A stretch of DNA of 40,759 bases from Myxococcales bacterium (GCA_021807105.1 JAKAPL010000030.1:1-40759); one strand, 5' to 3'. Shown: positions 32,130 to 40,759, counted from the first letter of the stretch. Numbers and translations: made by a program. Notes: generated by a model not told the origin, from the letters alone.

Positions 32130-35100
32130 CTACCTCGCGTCGGTGGCCCTCTCCCCGACCTCGCCGCAGGCGAGCCCATCCGAGCGAAAGCAGCGGATGA
32201 CCGCGGCCAGCTCGGGGCGCTCCTCCGCCGGCCGCGACGCGACGCCGCGGCGGCGCAGCTCCCCGTCGAGCGACGCCTGCTTCGTCCCGAGCTTCTCGAA
32301 CGCGGTCTCCACCTCGGAGAGCTCGCGATCGAGCGCGCCGATCCGCGCGATGAGGTAGTCCGCCGGCCGCCCCTCCCATCCGAGCAGCGCCTCGTACAGA
32401 TGGTCGGCGTGTTCGCGGATTCGCTCCTCGCCGGTGATCGCGCCGCCGACCTTGGTCGCGACAATCTTCCTCTCCAGCGCCTCGAGCCCCGCGGCGTGCC
32501 CGCGCAGCCGCGCCACGAGCGGGTCGCCGCCGGGCAGCGCCTTCGCCCGCGCCTCGTCCGCCTTCCGGGCCGCCTCGATTCGGCCGGCGAGGTCGGTCAT
32601 GCGATCGAAGAGCGCGACGACGCGCAGGGATGCGTCGAGGTTCGCCTTGCGATCGGCGAGGCTCCAGGGCGAGCGGCGGTCCAGGGTCACCACGAAGGGC
32701 TCCTCGACGACGCGGCCGCCCTCGGTGAGCCGAATCGTGTACTTGCCGGGCAGCACGCGCGGCCCCTGCGAGCCCGCCCAGGCCACCGACGCGGCCTTCG
32801 GCACCCGCGGCGGGGAGAGCTGCATCGTCCAGGCGACCCGGTTCAGGCCGCGCCGTCCGGTCGGCGGCGGGGTCGCGACGACCTTGCCCGCCCCGTCCAG
32901 GACATCGAGCGAAAGCGGCCCGAAGAGGTGGCGGTCGCGCAGGTAGTACGTCACGACCGCGCCGGCGGGCGGGTTCTCGCCCGTGAAGCTCGCGTCCCCT
33001 TCGACCCAGCCGCCGGTCTCGTGCAGCCGCTGCTGCGCGGGCGGCCCAGGGACGAAGGCGATCGGGCGGGCGAGGAGATCGGCTGTGATCCGCCGCAAGG
33101 GCGAGACATCGTCGATGATCCAGATCCCGCGGCCGTGCGTCGCGATCACGAGCGCGCCGTCCCGCGGCTGCACCGCGAGGTCCGTCACCGCGACGCTCGG
33201 GAAGGCCGCCCCGGTGAAGCGGGCCCAGCTCTCGCCGCGGTCGATCGAGATCCAGAGGCCGAGCTCGGTGCCCAGGTAGAGGATGTCGCGGTCCACCGGG
33301 TCTTCGCGGATCACGTGGGCCCAGCCGCGCACGCCCTGCCCGGGGCCGGCGAGCCTCGTCCAGCTCCGGCCGTCGTCGCCGGTCCGGTAGACGTACGGGT
33401 CCATGTCGCCGAAGGTGTGCCGGTCGAAGGTCGCGTAAGCGACCTCCGGATCCGCCCGCGACGGCTCGACCCAGGAGACCCACGAGAAGCGCGGAAGGCC
33501 GGGGACGTTCCCGGCGACGTTCGTCCAGTGCTTCCCGCCGTCGCGGGTGATCTGGAGGTTGCCGTCGTCGGTGCCGGCCCAGATCGTCCTCGCGTCGCGC
33601 GGCGATTCGGCGATCGCGAAGATCGTCGTGTGCATCTCGGCGGCCGAGTTGTCGACGGTGACGCCGCCCGACTCCTCCTGCTTCTGCTTCTGCGGGTCGT
33701 TGGTCGTCAGGTCCGGAGAGAGGCGGTCCCAATGGGCCCCCCGATCTCGGGAGCGGAAGAGGAGCTGCGCGCCGAGGTAGAGCGTCCTCGGATTCGTCGG
33801 GCTCGTCGCGATCGGCGCGTTCCAGTTGAAGCGCAGCTTCTCACCGGCGCGCGCCTTCGGCTGGATGTCGCGGGCGAGGTAGGTGCGCCGGTCGAGGCGA
33901 CTGAGGTAGCCGCCCTGGCACTCCACGTAGACCGCGTCCGGATCCGTGGGGTCGGGAACGGCCCAGAAGCCGTCGCATCCCTCGCCCAGCTCCTCCCACC
34001 GCTCGTCGGTGATGCCGCCCGGGTAATCCGACGGGGCGGTGAACGACGCGTTGTCCTGGAGGCCGCCGTACACGTGGTAGGGATCCCGGCCGTCGATGGC
34101 CACGTGGTAGAATTGCGAGATGGGGAGGTTGCCCATCTTCCACCAGCGGCTGCCCCCATCCCAAGAGGTCCAGAGGCCGCCGTCGTCGCCGCCGACGACG
34201 TGCTTTCCGTTCTCGGGATCGATCCAGAGGTCATGCCAATCGCCGTGCGAACCGCCGCCCGTCTGGGCGAAGCTCTTGCCCCCATCCTCGCTCACGATGA
34301 GCGTCCCGCCGGGCTTGAAGACGCGGTTCGGATCGCGGGGATCCACGACGAGGCGGCCGAAGTAGAAGGGGCGCCAGACCATGAGCGCGCTCCTGTCGCG
34401 GGCCTCCCACGTCCGGCCGCCGTCGCCCGAGCGATACAGGGCCGAGTCCTTCGATTCGATCAGGGCGTACACCACGCGGGAATCGGACGGCGCGACGGCG
34501 ACCTCGACGCGGCCCCACGGCTGGGGAGGAAGCCCGGGCCCGCTCGCCGCCGTCAGCTCGCGCCAGTGGTCGCCCCCGTCCTCGGAGCGCCAGAGGCCGC
34601 TGCCCGAGGGGGCGTCCGGGCCGTCGCCGCCGGATCGGAACGTCCAGCCCTTGCGCCTGAAGTCCCAGAGGCCGGCGAAGAGCACGCGAGGGTCTTTGGG
34701 ATCCATCGCCAGCCCCGAACAGCCGGTGGAGAGGTTCTCGCCGGCGAGGATCTTCCGCCAGCTCCTGCCCCCGTCCCGGGTCCGGTAGACGCCGCGGTCG
34801 GCGCTGTCGCTCCAGAGCTTGCCCGGCACGCAGGCATAGACGACGTTCCCGTCCGCGGGATCGATGACGATCCGGGCGACCCGCTCCGAGCCGCGCAGGC
34901 CCACGTTCTTCCAGCTCTCGCCGCCGTCGTCGGACTTGTAGATGCCGTCGCCGATCGAGACGGAGTTGCGGGTCCATGACTCGCCGGTGCCCACCCAGAC
35001 GGTCTTCGGGTTCCTCGGGTCGACCGCGATCGCCCCGATCGACTGGACCGGCTCGCGGTCGAAGACGGGCTTGAACGTCGTGCCCGAATCCTCGGACTTC

Positions 35101-36062
35101 CAGACGCCTCCGCCCGCGGCTCCCACGTAGATCGTCGTCTTGCCGCCCGAGTCGAAGGCGGTGACGGCGGCGACGCGGCCGCTCGTCTCGGCCGATCCGA
35201 TGTTGCGCGCGCCGAGGCCGGAGAGGACCGCCGCGTCGAAGACCGCGGGCGAGGCGGGGCCGGGCGGCGCGACGGTCACGGCCGCCGCGGCTCCGGGCGC
35301 GGCGATCACGACGCGGGAGGCCGGCGTCCCCGGCGCAGGCATGCGGAAGACGGCCGGAGCGACCGGGACGTTCACCTCGGCCCGCTCGATCGTGATCCGC
35401 TCGTCCCTGCGCCCGCCCTTCGGTCCGGAGGCGATCGAGAACGGGAACCAGACGCCCCCCGCCTGCCCGTAATCGGACAGGTCCGTCTCCGCGACCTCCT
35501 TCACGCCCCGCACGTGCTTCTCCGTCACCTGTCGGATCTCGAGATAGCGAACCGGGTCCAGGTAGTCGTAGATCACGTCCCCGTCCGCGAGGTCGATCCG
35601 CAGCTTCACGGCCTCGGTGCCGTCCACGTCCTCGGTGCCGATCAAGACGACCCGGTTGCCCTTCTCCTTCCAGCGGACCAGTGGCCCGCCGATGTCGGCT
35701 TCGCGGGCGCGCTCCCGGGCCGCGTCGGCCGAGTCGAGCTGCGCGTCCCGCCGGCCCTCGAAGGGATCGATCGACCAGGCGCTCCTGCCATCCCACGCGT
35801 CGACGTAGCTGAGCCCCTGGAGGGTGACCTCCGTCCGTTCCCATCCCGGACGGGCCAGGATCCGGCCGAACTCGGCGTGCAGGACGAACCCGGGATCGCC
35901 CATCTCCATCTTTCCGGTCAGCCGCAAGGAGTGGAGCGCGGCGATCGCGGCGTCTCCGCCCCGCGCGGCGACGTAACGAGCGACGATCGAATCGACATCG
36001 CCGGGCGCGGCGCGAGCCGAGGCGACCAGGAAAGCGGCGATCAGCGACGAGGACAGGGGCAT
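32130..36062 (-). CDS. Secreted sortilin/BNR-propeller protein with LolA-like N-terminal domain
   Basis: 1310 residues. The signal peptide is MPLSSSLIAAFLVASARA, and ATG 36062 has AGGAG about 7 bases upstream. Residues 20-215 (VDSIVARYVAARGGDAAIAAL ... YVDAWDGRSAWSID ... LEIRQVTEKHVRGVKEVAETDLSDY) look like the lipoprotein-carrier (LolA-like) fold found in periplasmic proteins. Residues about 260-920 form a large beta-propeller with at least ten Asp-boxes (SDDGGESW, TRDGGRSW, SEDGGDHW, SGDGGRTW, TRDGGKHW, TGDDGRSW, SIDRGESW), like VPS10/sortilin-type and photosystem-assembly Ycf48-type repeats. A beta-sandwich and a coiled-coil C-terminus with Lys/Glu helices follow. No sialidase catalytic set (Arg triad, Tyr) is evident, so binding rather than hydrolysis is likely. 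The LolA-like fusion is unusual. Confidence 0.82.
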   Translation of the reverse strand: MPLSSSLIAAFLVASARAAPGDVDSIVARYVAARGGDAAIAALHSLRLTGKMEMGDPGFVLHAEFGRILARPGWERTEVTLQGLSYVDAWDGRSAWSIDPFEGRRDAQLDSADAARERAREADIGGPLVRWKEKGNRVVLIGTEDVDGTEAVKLRIDLADGDVIYDYLDPVRYLEIRQVTEKHVRGVKEVAETDLSDYGQAGGVWFPFSIASGPKGGRRDERITIERAEVNVPVAPAVFRMPAPGTPASRVVIAAPGAAAAVTVAPPGPASPAVFDAAVLSGLGARNIGSAETSGRVAAVTAFDSGGKTTIYVGAAGGGVWKSEDSGTTFKPVFDREPVQSIGAIAVDPRNPKTVWVGTGESWTRNSVSIGDGIYKSDDGGESWKNVGLRGSERVARIVIDPADGNVVYACVPGKLWSDSADRGVYRTRDGGRSWRKILAGENLSTGCSGLAMDPKDPRVLFAGLWDFRRKGWTFRSGGDGPDAPSGSGLWRSEDGGDHWRELTAASGPGLPPQPWGRVEVAVAPSDSRVVYALIESKDSALYRSGDGGRTWEARDRSALMVWRPFYFGRLVVDPRDPNRVFKPGGTLIVSEDGGKSFAQTGGGSHGDWHDLWIDPENGKHVVGGDDGGLWTSWDGGSRWWKMGNLPISQFYHVAIDGRDPYHVYGGLQDNASFTAPSDYPGGITDERWEELGEGCDGFWAVPDPTDPDAVYVECQGGYLSRLDRRTYLARDIQPKARAGEKLRFNWNAPIATSPTNPRTLYLGAQLLFRSRDRGAHWDRLSPDLTTNDPQKQKQEESGGVTVDNSAAEMHTTIFAIAESPRDARTIWAGTDDGNLQITRDGGKHWTNVAGNVPGLPRFSWVSWVEPSRADPEVAYATFDRHTFGDMDPYVYRTGDDGRSWTRLAGPGQGVRGWAHVIREDPVDRDILYLGTELGLWISIDRGESWARFTGAAFPSVAVTDLAVQPRDGALVIATHGRGIWIIDDVSPLRRITADLLARPIAFVPGPPAQQRLHETGGWVEGDASFTGENPPAGAVVTYYLRDRHLFGPLSLDVLDGAGKVVATPPPTGRRGLNRVAWTMQLSPPRVPKAASVAWAGSQGPRVLPGKYTIRLTEGGRVVEEPFVVTLDRRSPWSLADRKANLDASLRVVALFDRMTDLAGRIEAARKADEARAKALPGGDPLVARLRGHAAGLEALERKIVATKVGGAITGEERIREHADHLYEALLGWEGRPADYLIARIGALDRELSEVETAFEKLGTKQASLDGELRRRGVASRPAEERPELAAVIRCFRSDGLACGEVGERATDAR

Positions 36063-36614
36063 GGTTCTCCTGGCGCCGGCCGGCGCCTGCAACCCAAAGG
36101 ACCCTCGGAAGACCCTGAAGCCGGGACGCGAAGCCCCGAGGCCGACGCCTCCCCTGGTTTCTTGGCTCCAGCATCCATGAGCAGCCGATCCCTAGGATAC
36201 ACGATCGAGGAGAATCGCCGATCCGGGATCGAGCCTCAGGGGGCGCTCCCGTAAGGGAACCGTTCACCGGCCGGCGGGCGCCACGCTGCTGTAATCCTTC
36301 GGCAACCGGACGGTAGGATCGCGATGAGGATGATGCCGAGGTAGAGCCTCCGGGGGAGCTGCGGGCGCTCCCCGCCATCGGGGCCCGCGCAATCGGCGAG
36401 ACGATGCCCGAGCGGCCGTAGGGGAGAGGTCCGTGAGCCTCGCGGAGATCTCCTCACGGGTTCGGGGAACACTCCGCGAGCTTGGAGGAGGGGTCCTCTT
36501 GCATTGCAGAGCGCGGTGAACGATTAGCGCGTAGGAAGCGGGTCAGTCCACCCGGAGGCCCTTGCCTCGTGTCACGGGGAACGGTTACAGATAGAGGTTA
36601 CGCCCTCTCGCTCC
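36063..36614. other. 552-bp divergent intergenic region with overlapping inverted repeats
   Basis: No convincing gene is present. CCGTGAG (36431-36437) pairs with CTCACGG (36453-36459). The sequence in its loop, CTCGCGGAG (36439-36447), pairs perfectly with CTCCGCGAG (36472-36480), so the RNA could form a pseudoknot or two alternative hairpins. TTGCAT (36499-36504), 17 bases, then GATTAG (36522-36527) is a weak sigma-70-like promoter pointing toward the glycosylase gene. The region should also hold the minus-strand promoter for the 1310-residue protein, which I cannot place. Confidence 0.4.
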
Positions 36615-37391
36615 ATGACGCTCTGGACCCTCGCCGATGACCTTCGCGCGCACCTCGTCTGGCTGCGCGACGCGGGGGTGCGTGAGCTGCCCGCTCCTCC
36701 TCCGCCGCCGCCCGCCCGAAAGGCGGCCGTGCGCGCGGCCAAGCCGGAGCTTCCCGCTCCCGTCCCCCGACCCGCTCCCGTCCCTCGACCCGCTCCCGTC
36801 CCTCGACCCGCTCCCGAAAGCCGCGCCCCCCCCGCCTCGACGCTTCCCCGGATCCGCGCGGACCTCGGCGACTGCCGCCGTTGCAAGCTCGCCGCCGGCC
36901 GGACGAACATCGTCTTCGGCACCGGCAACCCTGCCGCCGAGCTGGTCTTCGTCGGCGAGGGTCCCGGCGCGGACGAGGACCGGCTCGGCGAGCCGTTCGT
37001 CGGCGCCGCCGGAAAGCTCCTCGATCGCATGATCGCGGCCATGGGCCTCTCGCGCGCGGAGGTCTACATCTGCAACGTCGTCAAGTGCCGCCCGCCGGGG
37101 AACCGGAACCCGGAGCCGGACGAGATGGACGCGTGCGGCCCGTTCGTGCGCGCGCAGATCGCGGCCATCCGCCCGCGCGTGCTCGTCACCCTCGGCAAGA
37201 TCGCCGCCCAGCACCTGCTTCGCGACACGACCCCCGTCAGCCGCCTGCGCGGCCGCTGGCGGGAGTTCGAGGGAATCCCGCTGATGCCGACGTTCCACCC
37301 CGCCTATCTGCTCCGCAATCCGGCCGAAAAGGGGAAGGTCTGGGAGGACCTCAAGGCCGTCGTCGCCGCCCTCGCGCGGACGCCCCCGTAG
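36615..37391 (+). CDS. udg: Type-4 (iron-sulphur) uracil-DNA glycosylase
   Basis: 258 residues. Removes uracil from DNA in base-excision repair. Motif A is [23 protein letters not shown] (usually GEAPG in family 4), and the catalytic loop is HPAYLLR. Four Cys for the [4Fe-4S] cluster are visible as CRRC (about residue 87-90), with KLAAGRT following, and CNVVKC (about residue 152-157) before RPPGNRNP. Between a short N-terminal helix (residues 1-25) and the core lies a Pro-rich linker with an 18-bp tandem repeat (36753-36816, PAPVPR times three and a half), a likely slippage site that only changes linker length. ATG 36615. The diaminohexanoate dehydrogenase gene follows by 6 bases, so the two may share a transcript. 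Confidence 0.92.
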   Translation: MTLWTLADDLRAHLVWLRDAGVRELPAPPPPPPARKAAVRAAKPELPAPVPRPAPVPRPAPVPRPAPESRAPPASTLPRIRADLGDCRRCKLAAGRTNIVFGTGNPAAELVFVGEGPGADEDRLGEPFVGAAGKLLDRMIAAMGLSRAEVYICNVVKCRPPGNRNPEPDEMDACGPFVRAQIAAIRPRVLVTLGKIAAQHLLRDTTPVSRLRGRWREFEGIPLMPTFHPAYLLRNPAEKGKVWEDLKAVVAALARTPP

Positions 37392-37397
37392 CTCGTC

Positions 37398-38411
37398 ATG
37401 GACCCCTACGGCCTTTCCCGCGTGGTCGGAGAGCCCGGCGTGCTGCCGCAGCGCGCGCGCCGCCTCGACCCGTCGCTGCCCCTTCGCGAGGATGAGCTGC
37501 TCATCGACGTGGAGCGGCTCAACATCGACGCCGCGAGCTTCCGGCAGCTCCGCGAGGCGTGCGGGGGTGACCCGGCCCGGGTCGCCGCCGAGGTCGCCCG
37601 CATCGTCGCCGCGCGTGGCAAGCTCCAGAACCCCGTCACGGGCAGCGGCGGCATGCTCCTCGGCCGGGTCCGCGAGGTCGGCCCCCGCCACCCGGCGGCG
37701 GGCGACCTCGTTCCCGGAGAGCGGATCGCGACGCTCGTCTCGCTGACCCTCACGCCCCTTTCCTTGCGCGAGGTGCGGGCGGTGGATCTCTCCGCCGACC
37801 GCGCCGACGTGACGGGCCACGCGATCCTCTTCGCGAGCGGCCTCTGGGCGCGCCTCCCGGCGGATCTTCCCGAGCCGCTCGCCCTCGCGGTCCTCGACGT
37901 CTGCGGCGCTCCCGCCCTCGCCGCCCGGCACCTCGCGCCGGGCGACCGGGTGCTCGTGATCGGCGCGGGGAAGAGCGGCGCCCTCTGCTGCGCGCAGGCC
38001 CGCCGCTCGGGCGCGCGCCAGGTGCTCGCCTGTGACATCAGCCCCGAGGCCGTCGAGCGGCTCGGCGCCTTCGCGGAGGGGATCGTCCTCGACGCGACGA
38101 ACGCCCTCGCGGTCCACGAGGCCGTCCGCGCGAAGACGGCCGGCGCGCTCTGCGACCTCGTGGTCAACGTCGCGAACGTCCCGGGCACCGAGCTGGCCTC
38201 GCTCCTCTCCGTCCGTGAGGGCGGGAAGGTCCTCTTCTTCTCGATGGCCACGAGCTTCACCGCCGCCGCGCTCGGGGCGGAGGGCGTGGGCAAGGACGCG
38301 ACGCTCCTCGTCGGCAACGGGTACGCCCGCGGCCACGCCGCGCTGGCGCTCGATCTCGTCCGCGCCGAGCCGGCCCTGCGCCGGATCCTGGAGGAACGCT
38401 TCGTGCGCTGA
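37398..38411 (+). CDS. kdd: L-erythro-3,5-diaminohexanoate dehydrogenase
   Basis: 337 residues, a zinc-less medium-chain dehydrogenase-like enzyme of the lysine fermentation pathway, oxidising 3,5-diaminohexanoate to 5-amino-3-oxohexanoate with NAD. Distinctive blocks: ERLNIDAASFRQLRE, LQNPVTGSGGMLLGRVREVGP, ERIATLVSLTLTPLSL and ALAVLDVCGAPA. The NAD-binding fold has VLVIGAGKSGALC and, later, VVNVANVPGTE. I recognise the NPVTGSGGML / TLVSLTLTPL pair as characteristic of Kdd. The other lysine fermentation genes (kamA, kamDE, kce, kal) are not in the window, so the pathway cannot be confirmed. Its ATG lies 6 bases after the glycosylase stop. Confidence 0.85.
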   Translation: MDPYGLSRVVGEPGVLPQRARRLDPSLPLREDELLIDVERLNIDAASFRQLREACGGDPARVAAEVARIVAARGKLQNPVTGSGGMLLGRVREVGPRHPAAGDLVPGERIATLVSLTLTPLSLREVRAVDLSADRADVTGHAILFASGLWARLPADLPEPLALAVLDVCGAPALAARHLAPGDRVLVIGAGKSGALCCAQARRSGARQVLACDISPEAVERLGAFAEGIVLDATNALAVHEAVRAKTAGALCDLVVNVANVPGTELASLLSVREGGKVLFFSMATSFTAAALGAEGVGKDATLLVGNGYARGHAALALDLVRAEPALRRILEERFVR

Positions 38412-38439
38412 ATCACGCCCCGGCCTGGCGCCCGTCAGC

Positions 38440-38468
38440 CGGGAGGCCCGGAGGAGCCTCGTCTCCCG
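38440..38468. terminator. Hairpin between convergent kdd and APC transporter gene
   Basis: CGGGAG (38440-38445) pairs with CTCCCG (38463-38468), with an inner GGC/GCC helix, in the 78-bp gap between converging stop codons. There is no T-tract, but the position suits a bidirectional terminator. Confidence 0.35.
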
Positions 38469-38489
38469 ATGAGCCCGGCGTCGCGCGGA

Positions 38490-40577
38490 TCACGCCGCGC
38501 GGGCCGTGACCGCCGGCGCCCGGGGCGGCGCCTCGCGCACCCGGATCGGCAGGATCACCATCGTCAGCCCCGCGAACTGCACCCGCCTCTGGATGGCGTG
38601 CGCCGTCTCGTTGTGGAGGAAGCGATGGTACCACCGCTCCTCCTCGAAGATCAGCTTGCCCCCGAAGACGACCGCGCGCGGGAACTCCCGGCTGGCCTGG
38701 ACGCAGAGAGCGGTCGTCGCCTCGACGACGTCGGTCCCGATGGCCAGCCGGCTGTCCGCGCCGAGCCCCAACCGCCGGGCGAGGTCGACGTAGCGCGCGA
38801 GGTCCCCGCGTGTTCGCTCCTCGAGCCGGGCGACCTCGCCCGCCCCCTTGAAGTTCGCCGAGTCGATGATCCCCGCCGAGACGAAGACCACGTTCCGGAA
38901 GAAGCCGGGGAAGACCCGCTGCACGTTGAGCAACGAGTGGATGCCGAGTCCCCCGTATCCGCCGACGAGCAGGATCGCGGTCGGCTGCTTCGGGTCGATG
39001 GCGCGCGCCACCGTCCCGCTCGACGCCGGCAGATCGCCGAGGACCTCGTTCAGGTGCGCGAACTGCCCGAACACCCGGCGGTAGTGGGCCCGGATGACGA
39101 AGCAGAGCGCGATCACCCCGACGGTGATCACGAGGGTCAGCCAACCGCCCTCGGTGAACTTCTCCGTCAGGGTCACGACGAGGATGGAGCCGCACAGGAC
39201 AAGGCCGGTGAGGTGGACCGGGAGGTGGCGCTTCCAGTCCCTCTCGGTCTTCCGGTGGGTGACGTAGAAACGGACCATCCCCAGCTCGGAGAGCGAGAAG
39301 GTGATGAAGACGTTGATCGCGTACATCACCACGAGGGCGTCCACCGACCCGCGCGTGACGACGAGCAGCGCCAGGGCGGACAATCCCATGAGCTGCACGC
39401 CGTTCTTCATCGTCAGCCGATCGGACAGGGCCCGGAACCGATGCGGGAACCAGGAGTCGGTGGCCATGTTGGCCATCACCCGCGGCCCGTCGATGAAGCC
39501 CGTCTGCGCGGCCACGAAGAGGAGCGCCCCTTCGCTCGCGAGGGTGAGGACGACGAAGCCGGCGCCCAGGCGCACGCCGCCGACCCGCCAGGCGCCGAAG
39601 AGATTCTCCATGGCCACCGCGTTCATCGTCTTGCCCGCGACCGCGTGGGTCCCCGTGAGCAGGTAGACGAGGATGATGCCGCCCGCGGTCGCGGCGAGCG
39701 AGACGGCCATGTAGACCATCGTCCGCTGCGCGGTTTGCACCTTCGGCTCGCGCATGATCTGGAGGCCGTTGGAGACCGCCTCGATGCCCGTGTACGTGCC
39801 GCCGCCGAGCGAGTAGGCGCGCAGGAAGACGAGGAAGAGCCCCCAGGCGCCGAGTGAGGAGAGGCCCGCCGCCGTCCCCGCGCGGAGCTCGTGGACGGCC
39901 GGCCCGAGGTGGTGCGCGCCCGCGACGATACCCCAGACGATGAAGACCCCGTGGGTGACGAGGAAGACGACGAAGATCGGCATCAGGGCGGTGACCGACT
40001 CCCGGACGCCGCGCAGGTTCATGACGAGCAGGAAGAGGACGGCGAGGACGTCGGCGGCGAGCTTGAAGCGCAGCCAGGACTCGGGGAGGAAGCTGAAGAT
40101 CGCGTCACCGCCGCTCGCGACCGACACGGTGATGGTCAGGACGTAGTCGACGAGAAGCGCGCTTCCGGAGATCACCCCGAAGCGGTGGCCGAGGAGCTTG
40201 CTCGCGACGACGTAGCCACCCCCTCCGCCCGGGAAGTGTTCGATGATCCGGCTGTAGGCGTAAGAGATGACGAAGACCGTCACCGCGGTCGCGACCGCGA
40301 GCCAGATCGCGAGGTAGGTGTGCACGCCGAGCGCGCGGTACGCCTCGTCGGGGCCGTACGCGGAGGACGAGAGGCCGTCGGATCCGAGTCCGATCCAGGC
40401 GAGGAACGCGACGAGCGAGAGGTGACGGAAGAGGCTCGGGTCTCGCAGGTCGCGCGGCTTGCCGAGCAGGAAGCGGACGAAGCGACCCCAGGCCCCCGGC
40501 GCGAGGGCCGCGGAGGGCTCGTCGGCCGGAGGTACGCCGCCGCCGGCCTCCGGATTCGGAACCGGGTCGCTGCTCAC
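38490..40577 (-). CDS. APC-superfamily transporter, KimA-like, with C-terminal cytoplasmic domain
   Basis: 695 residues. A hydrophilic Pro/Ala-rich leader (1-45) precedes about twelve membrane helices of the APC fold (helix 1 FLAWIGLGSDGLSSSAYGPDEAYRAL, helix 3 region HFPGGGGGYVVASKLLG). About 200 hydrophilic residues follow (VARAIDPKQPTAILLVGGYGGLGIHSLLN ...), a domain like the cytoplasmic tail of KimA/YdaO potassium importers. In Bacillus KimA that tail governs activity and binds c-di-AMP; here the ligand is unknown. Potassium or amino-acid uptake is therefore only a family-level call. GTG 40577. A TGATAGACT box (minus strand, about 40590-40600) could be its -10. I see no ydaO-type riboswitch. 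Confidence 0.82.
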   Translation of the reverse strand: MSSDPVPNPEAGGGVPPADEPSAALAPGAWGRFVRFLLGKPRDLRDPSLFRHLSLVAFLAWIGLGSDGLSSSAYGPDEAYRALGVHTYLAIWLAVATAVTVFVISYAYSRIIEHFPGGGGGYVVASKLLGHRFGVISGSALLVDYVLTITVSVASGGDAIFSFLPESWLRFKLAADVLAVLFLLVMNLRGVRESVTALMPIFVVFLVTHGVFIVWGIVAGAHHLGPAVHELRAGTAAGLSSLGAWGLFLVFLRAYSLGGGTYTGIEAVSNGLQIMREPKVQTAQRTMVYMAVSLAATAGGIILVYLLTGTHAVAGKTMNAVAMENLFGAWRVGGVRLGAGFVVLTLASEGALLFVAAQTGFIDGPRVMANMATDSWFPHRFRALSDRLTMKNGVQLMGLSALALLVVTRGSVDALVVMYAINVFITFSLSELGMVRFYVTHRKTERDWKRHLPVHLTGLVLCGSILVVTLTEKFTEGGWLTLVITVGVIALCFVIRAHYRRVFGQFAHLNEVLGDLPASSGTVARAIDPKQPTAILLVGGYGGLGIHSLLNVQRVFPGFFRNVVFVSAGIIDSANFKGAGEVARLEERTRGDLARYVDLARRLGLGADSRLAIGTDVVEATTALCVQASREFPRAVVFGGKLIFEEERWYHRFLHNETAHAIQRRVQFAGLTMVILPIRVREAPPRAPAVTARAA

Positions 40578-40639
40578 GGGGCCGGCAGTCTATCATTGAA
40601 CGCGCGCGTCGGCGAGACCGCCGCGAGAGAGGTGTCGTA

Positions 40640-40686
40640 GGCCAGTGAAAATGTCCGGCAGAATTTGGCCAGTGATTATGTCCGCC
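40640..40686. mobile_element. Direct-repeat pair resembling an insertion-sequence end
   Basis: GGCCAGTGAAAATGTCCGGC (40640-40659) and GGCCAGTGATTATGTCCGCC (40667-40686) match at 17 of 20 bases and are spaced 27 bases apart. Paired repeats at a terminus are typical of transposase-binding ends of IS21- and related families. GC content here is lower than in the neighbouring gene, and the element would extend beyond the right edge. No transposase sequence is in the window, so family and orientation are uncertain. Confidence 0.5.
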
Positions 40687-40759
40687 CGTCTATCCGCCGC
40701 CGAGATGACGGCAGGGCGCAACACTCTACCTCAGCACGCCGGTCCCCGGTGGGGTGGAG

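Noticed and set aside
36236..36472. A 78-codon minus-strand ORF with one short hydrophobic segment
   Set aside because: There is no clear RBS, its composition is not protein-like, and it overlaps the inverted-repeat structure.
40578..40640. A c-di-AMP (ydaO) riboswitch before the KimA-like transporter
   Set aside because: The gap before the repeats is only about 60 bases and shows none of the conserved riboswitch core.

Overview
The window is about 70-75% GC, densely coding and rich in GTG/TTG starts. Its content is typical of Deltaproteobacteria/Myxococcota: a GAF histidine kinase with a sigma-54 activator, a very large metzincin lipoprotein, Cys-rich FG-GAP lipoproteins, Asp-box (BNR) proteins, and GH57 beside DUF4912. 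It is probably a metagenome-derived genome of that group. This placement is inferred from gene content and composition, not from a marker gene.

Layout. (i) 1-1205, +: the end of an outer-membrane-like beta-barrel gene and an overlapping phosphoribosyltransferase gene with no canonical start where one is expected. A 167-bp near-perfect inverted-repeat element follows and overlaps the PRTase stop codon. (ii) 1653-6306, +: selB, a GAF/HisKA kinase and an NtrC-type regulator, joined by 4-base overlaps into one operon. About 190 bp downstream lie a consensus-spaced sigma-54 promoter and, at its expected start site, a long hairpin ending in a T-tract: a candidate sigma-54-driven small RNA. (iii) 6740-8945: a divergent ClpX-like unfoldase (-) and selD (+). 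selD carries an in-frame UGA at its catalytic position and is therefore itself a selenoprotein. selB and selD together show that the organism uses the selenocysteine code; selA and selC are not in the window. (iv) 9071-11365, -: queD, folE and a GlcD-type FAD oxidase, overlapping. (v) 11408-16849, -: an 1813-residue metzincin lipoprotein. (vi) 16983-19568, -: DUF4912 protein and GH57 alpha-glucan branching enzyme, followed by a 15-unit, 21-bp minisatellite.

(vii) 20318-27773 is a nucleoside scavenging island. Purine and pyrimidine nucleoside phosphorylases (-) diverge from a BMP-type binding lipoprotein, a double ATPase and two permeases (+). Imported nucleosides would be split by the two phosphorylases. 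(viii) 27797-36062, -: a small PH-domain-like membrane protein and two very large exported proteins, one with eight Cys-rich modules around an FG-GAP core and one with a LolA-like domain fused to a sortilin/BNR propeller. (ix) 36615-40577: type-4 uracil-DNA glycosylase and 3,5-diaminohexanoate dehydrogenase (+) converge on a KimA-like APC transporter (-). The right edge carries a pair of direct repeats that look like an insertion-sequence end.

The strongest candidate for something new is the selB-kinase-NtrC operon together with the sigma-54 promoter/hairpin RNA beside it. It resembles the luxO-qrr arrangement of vibrios but is physically tied to selenocysteine translation genes.
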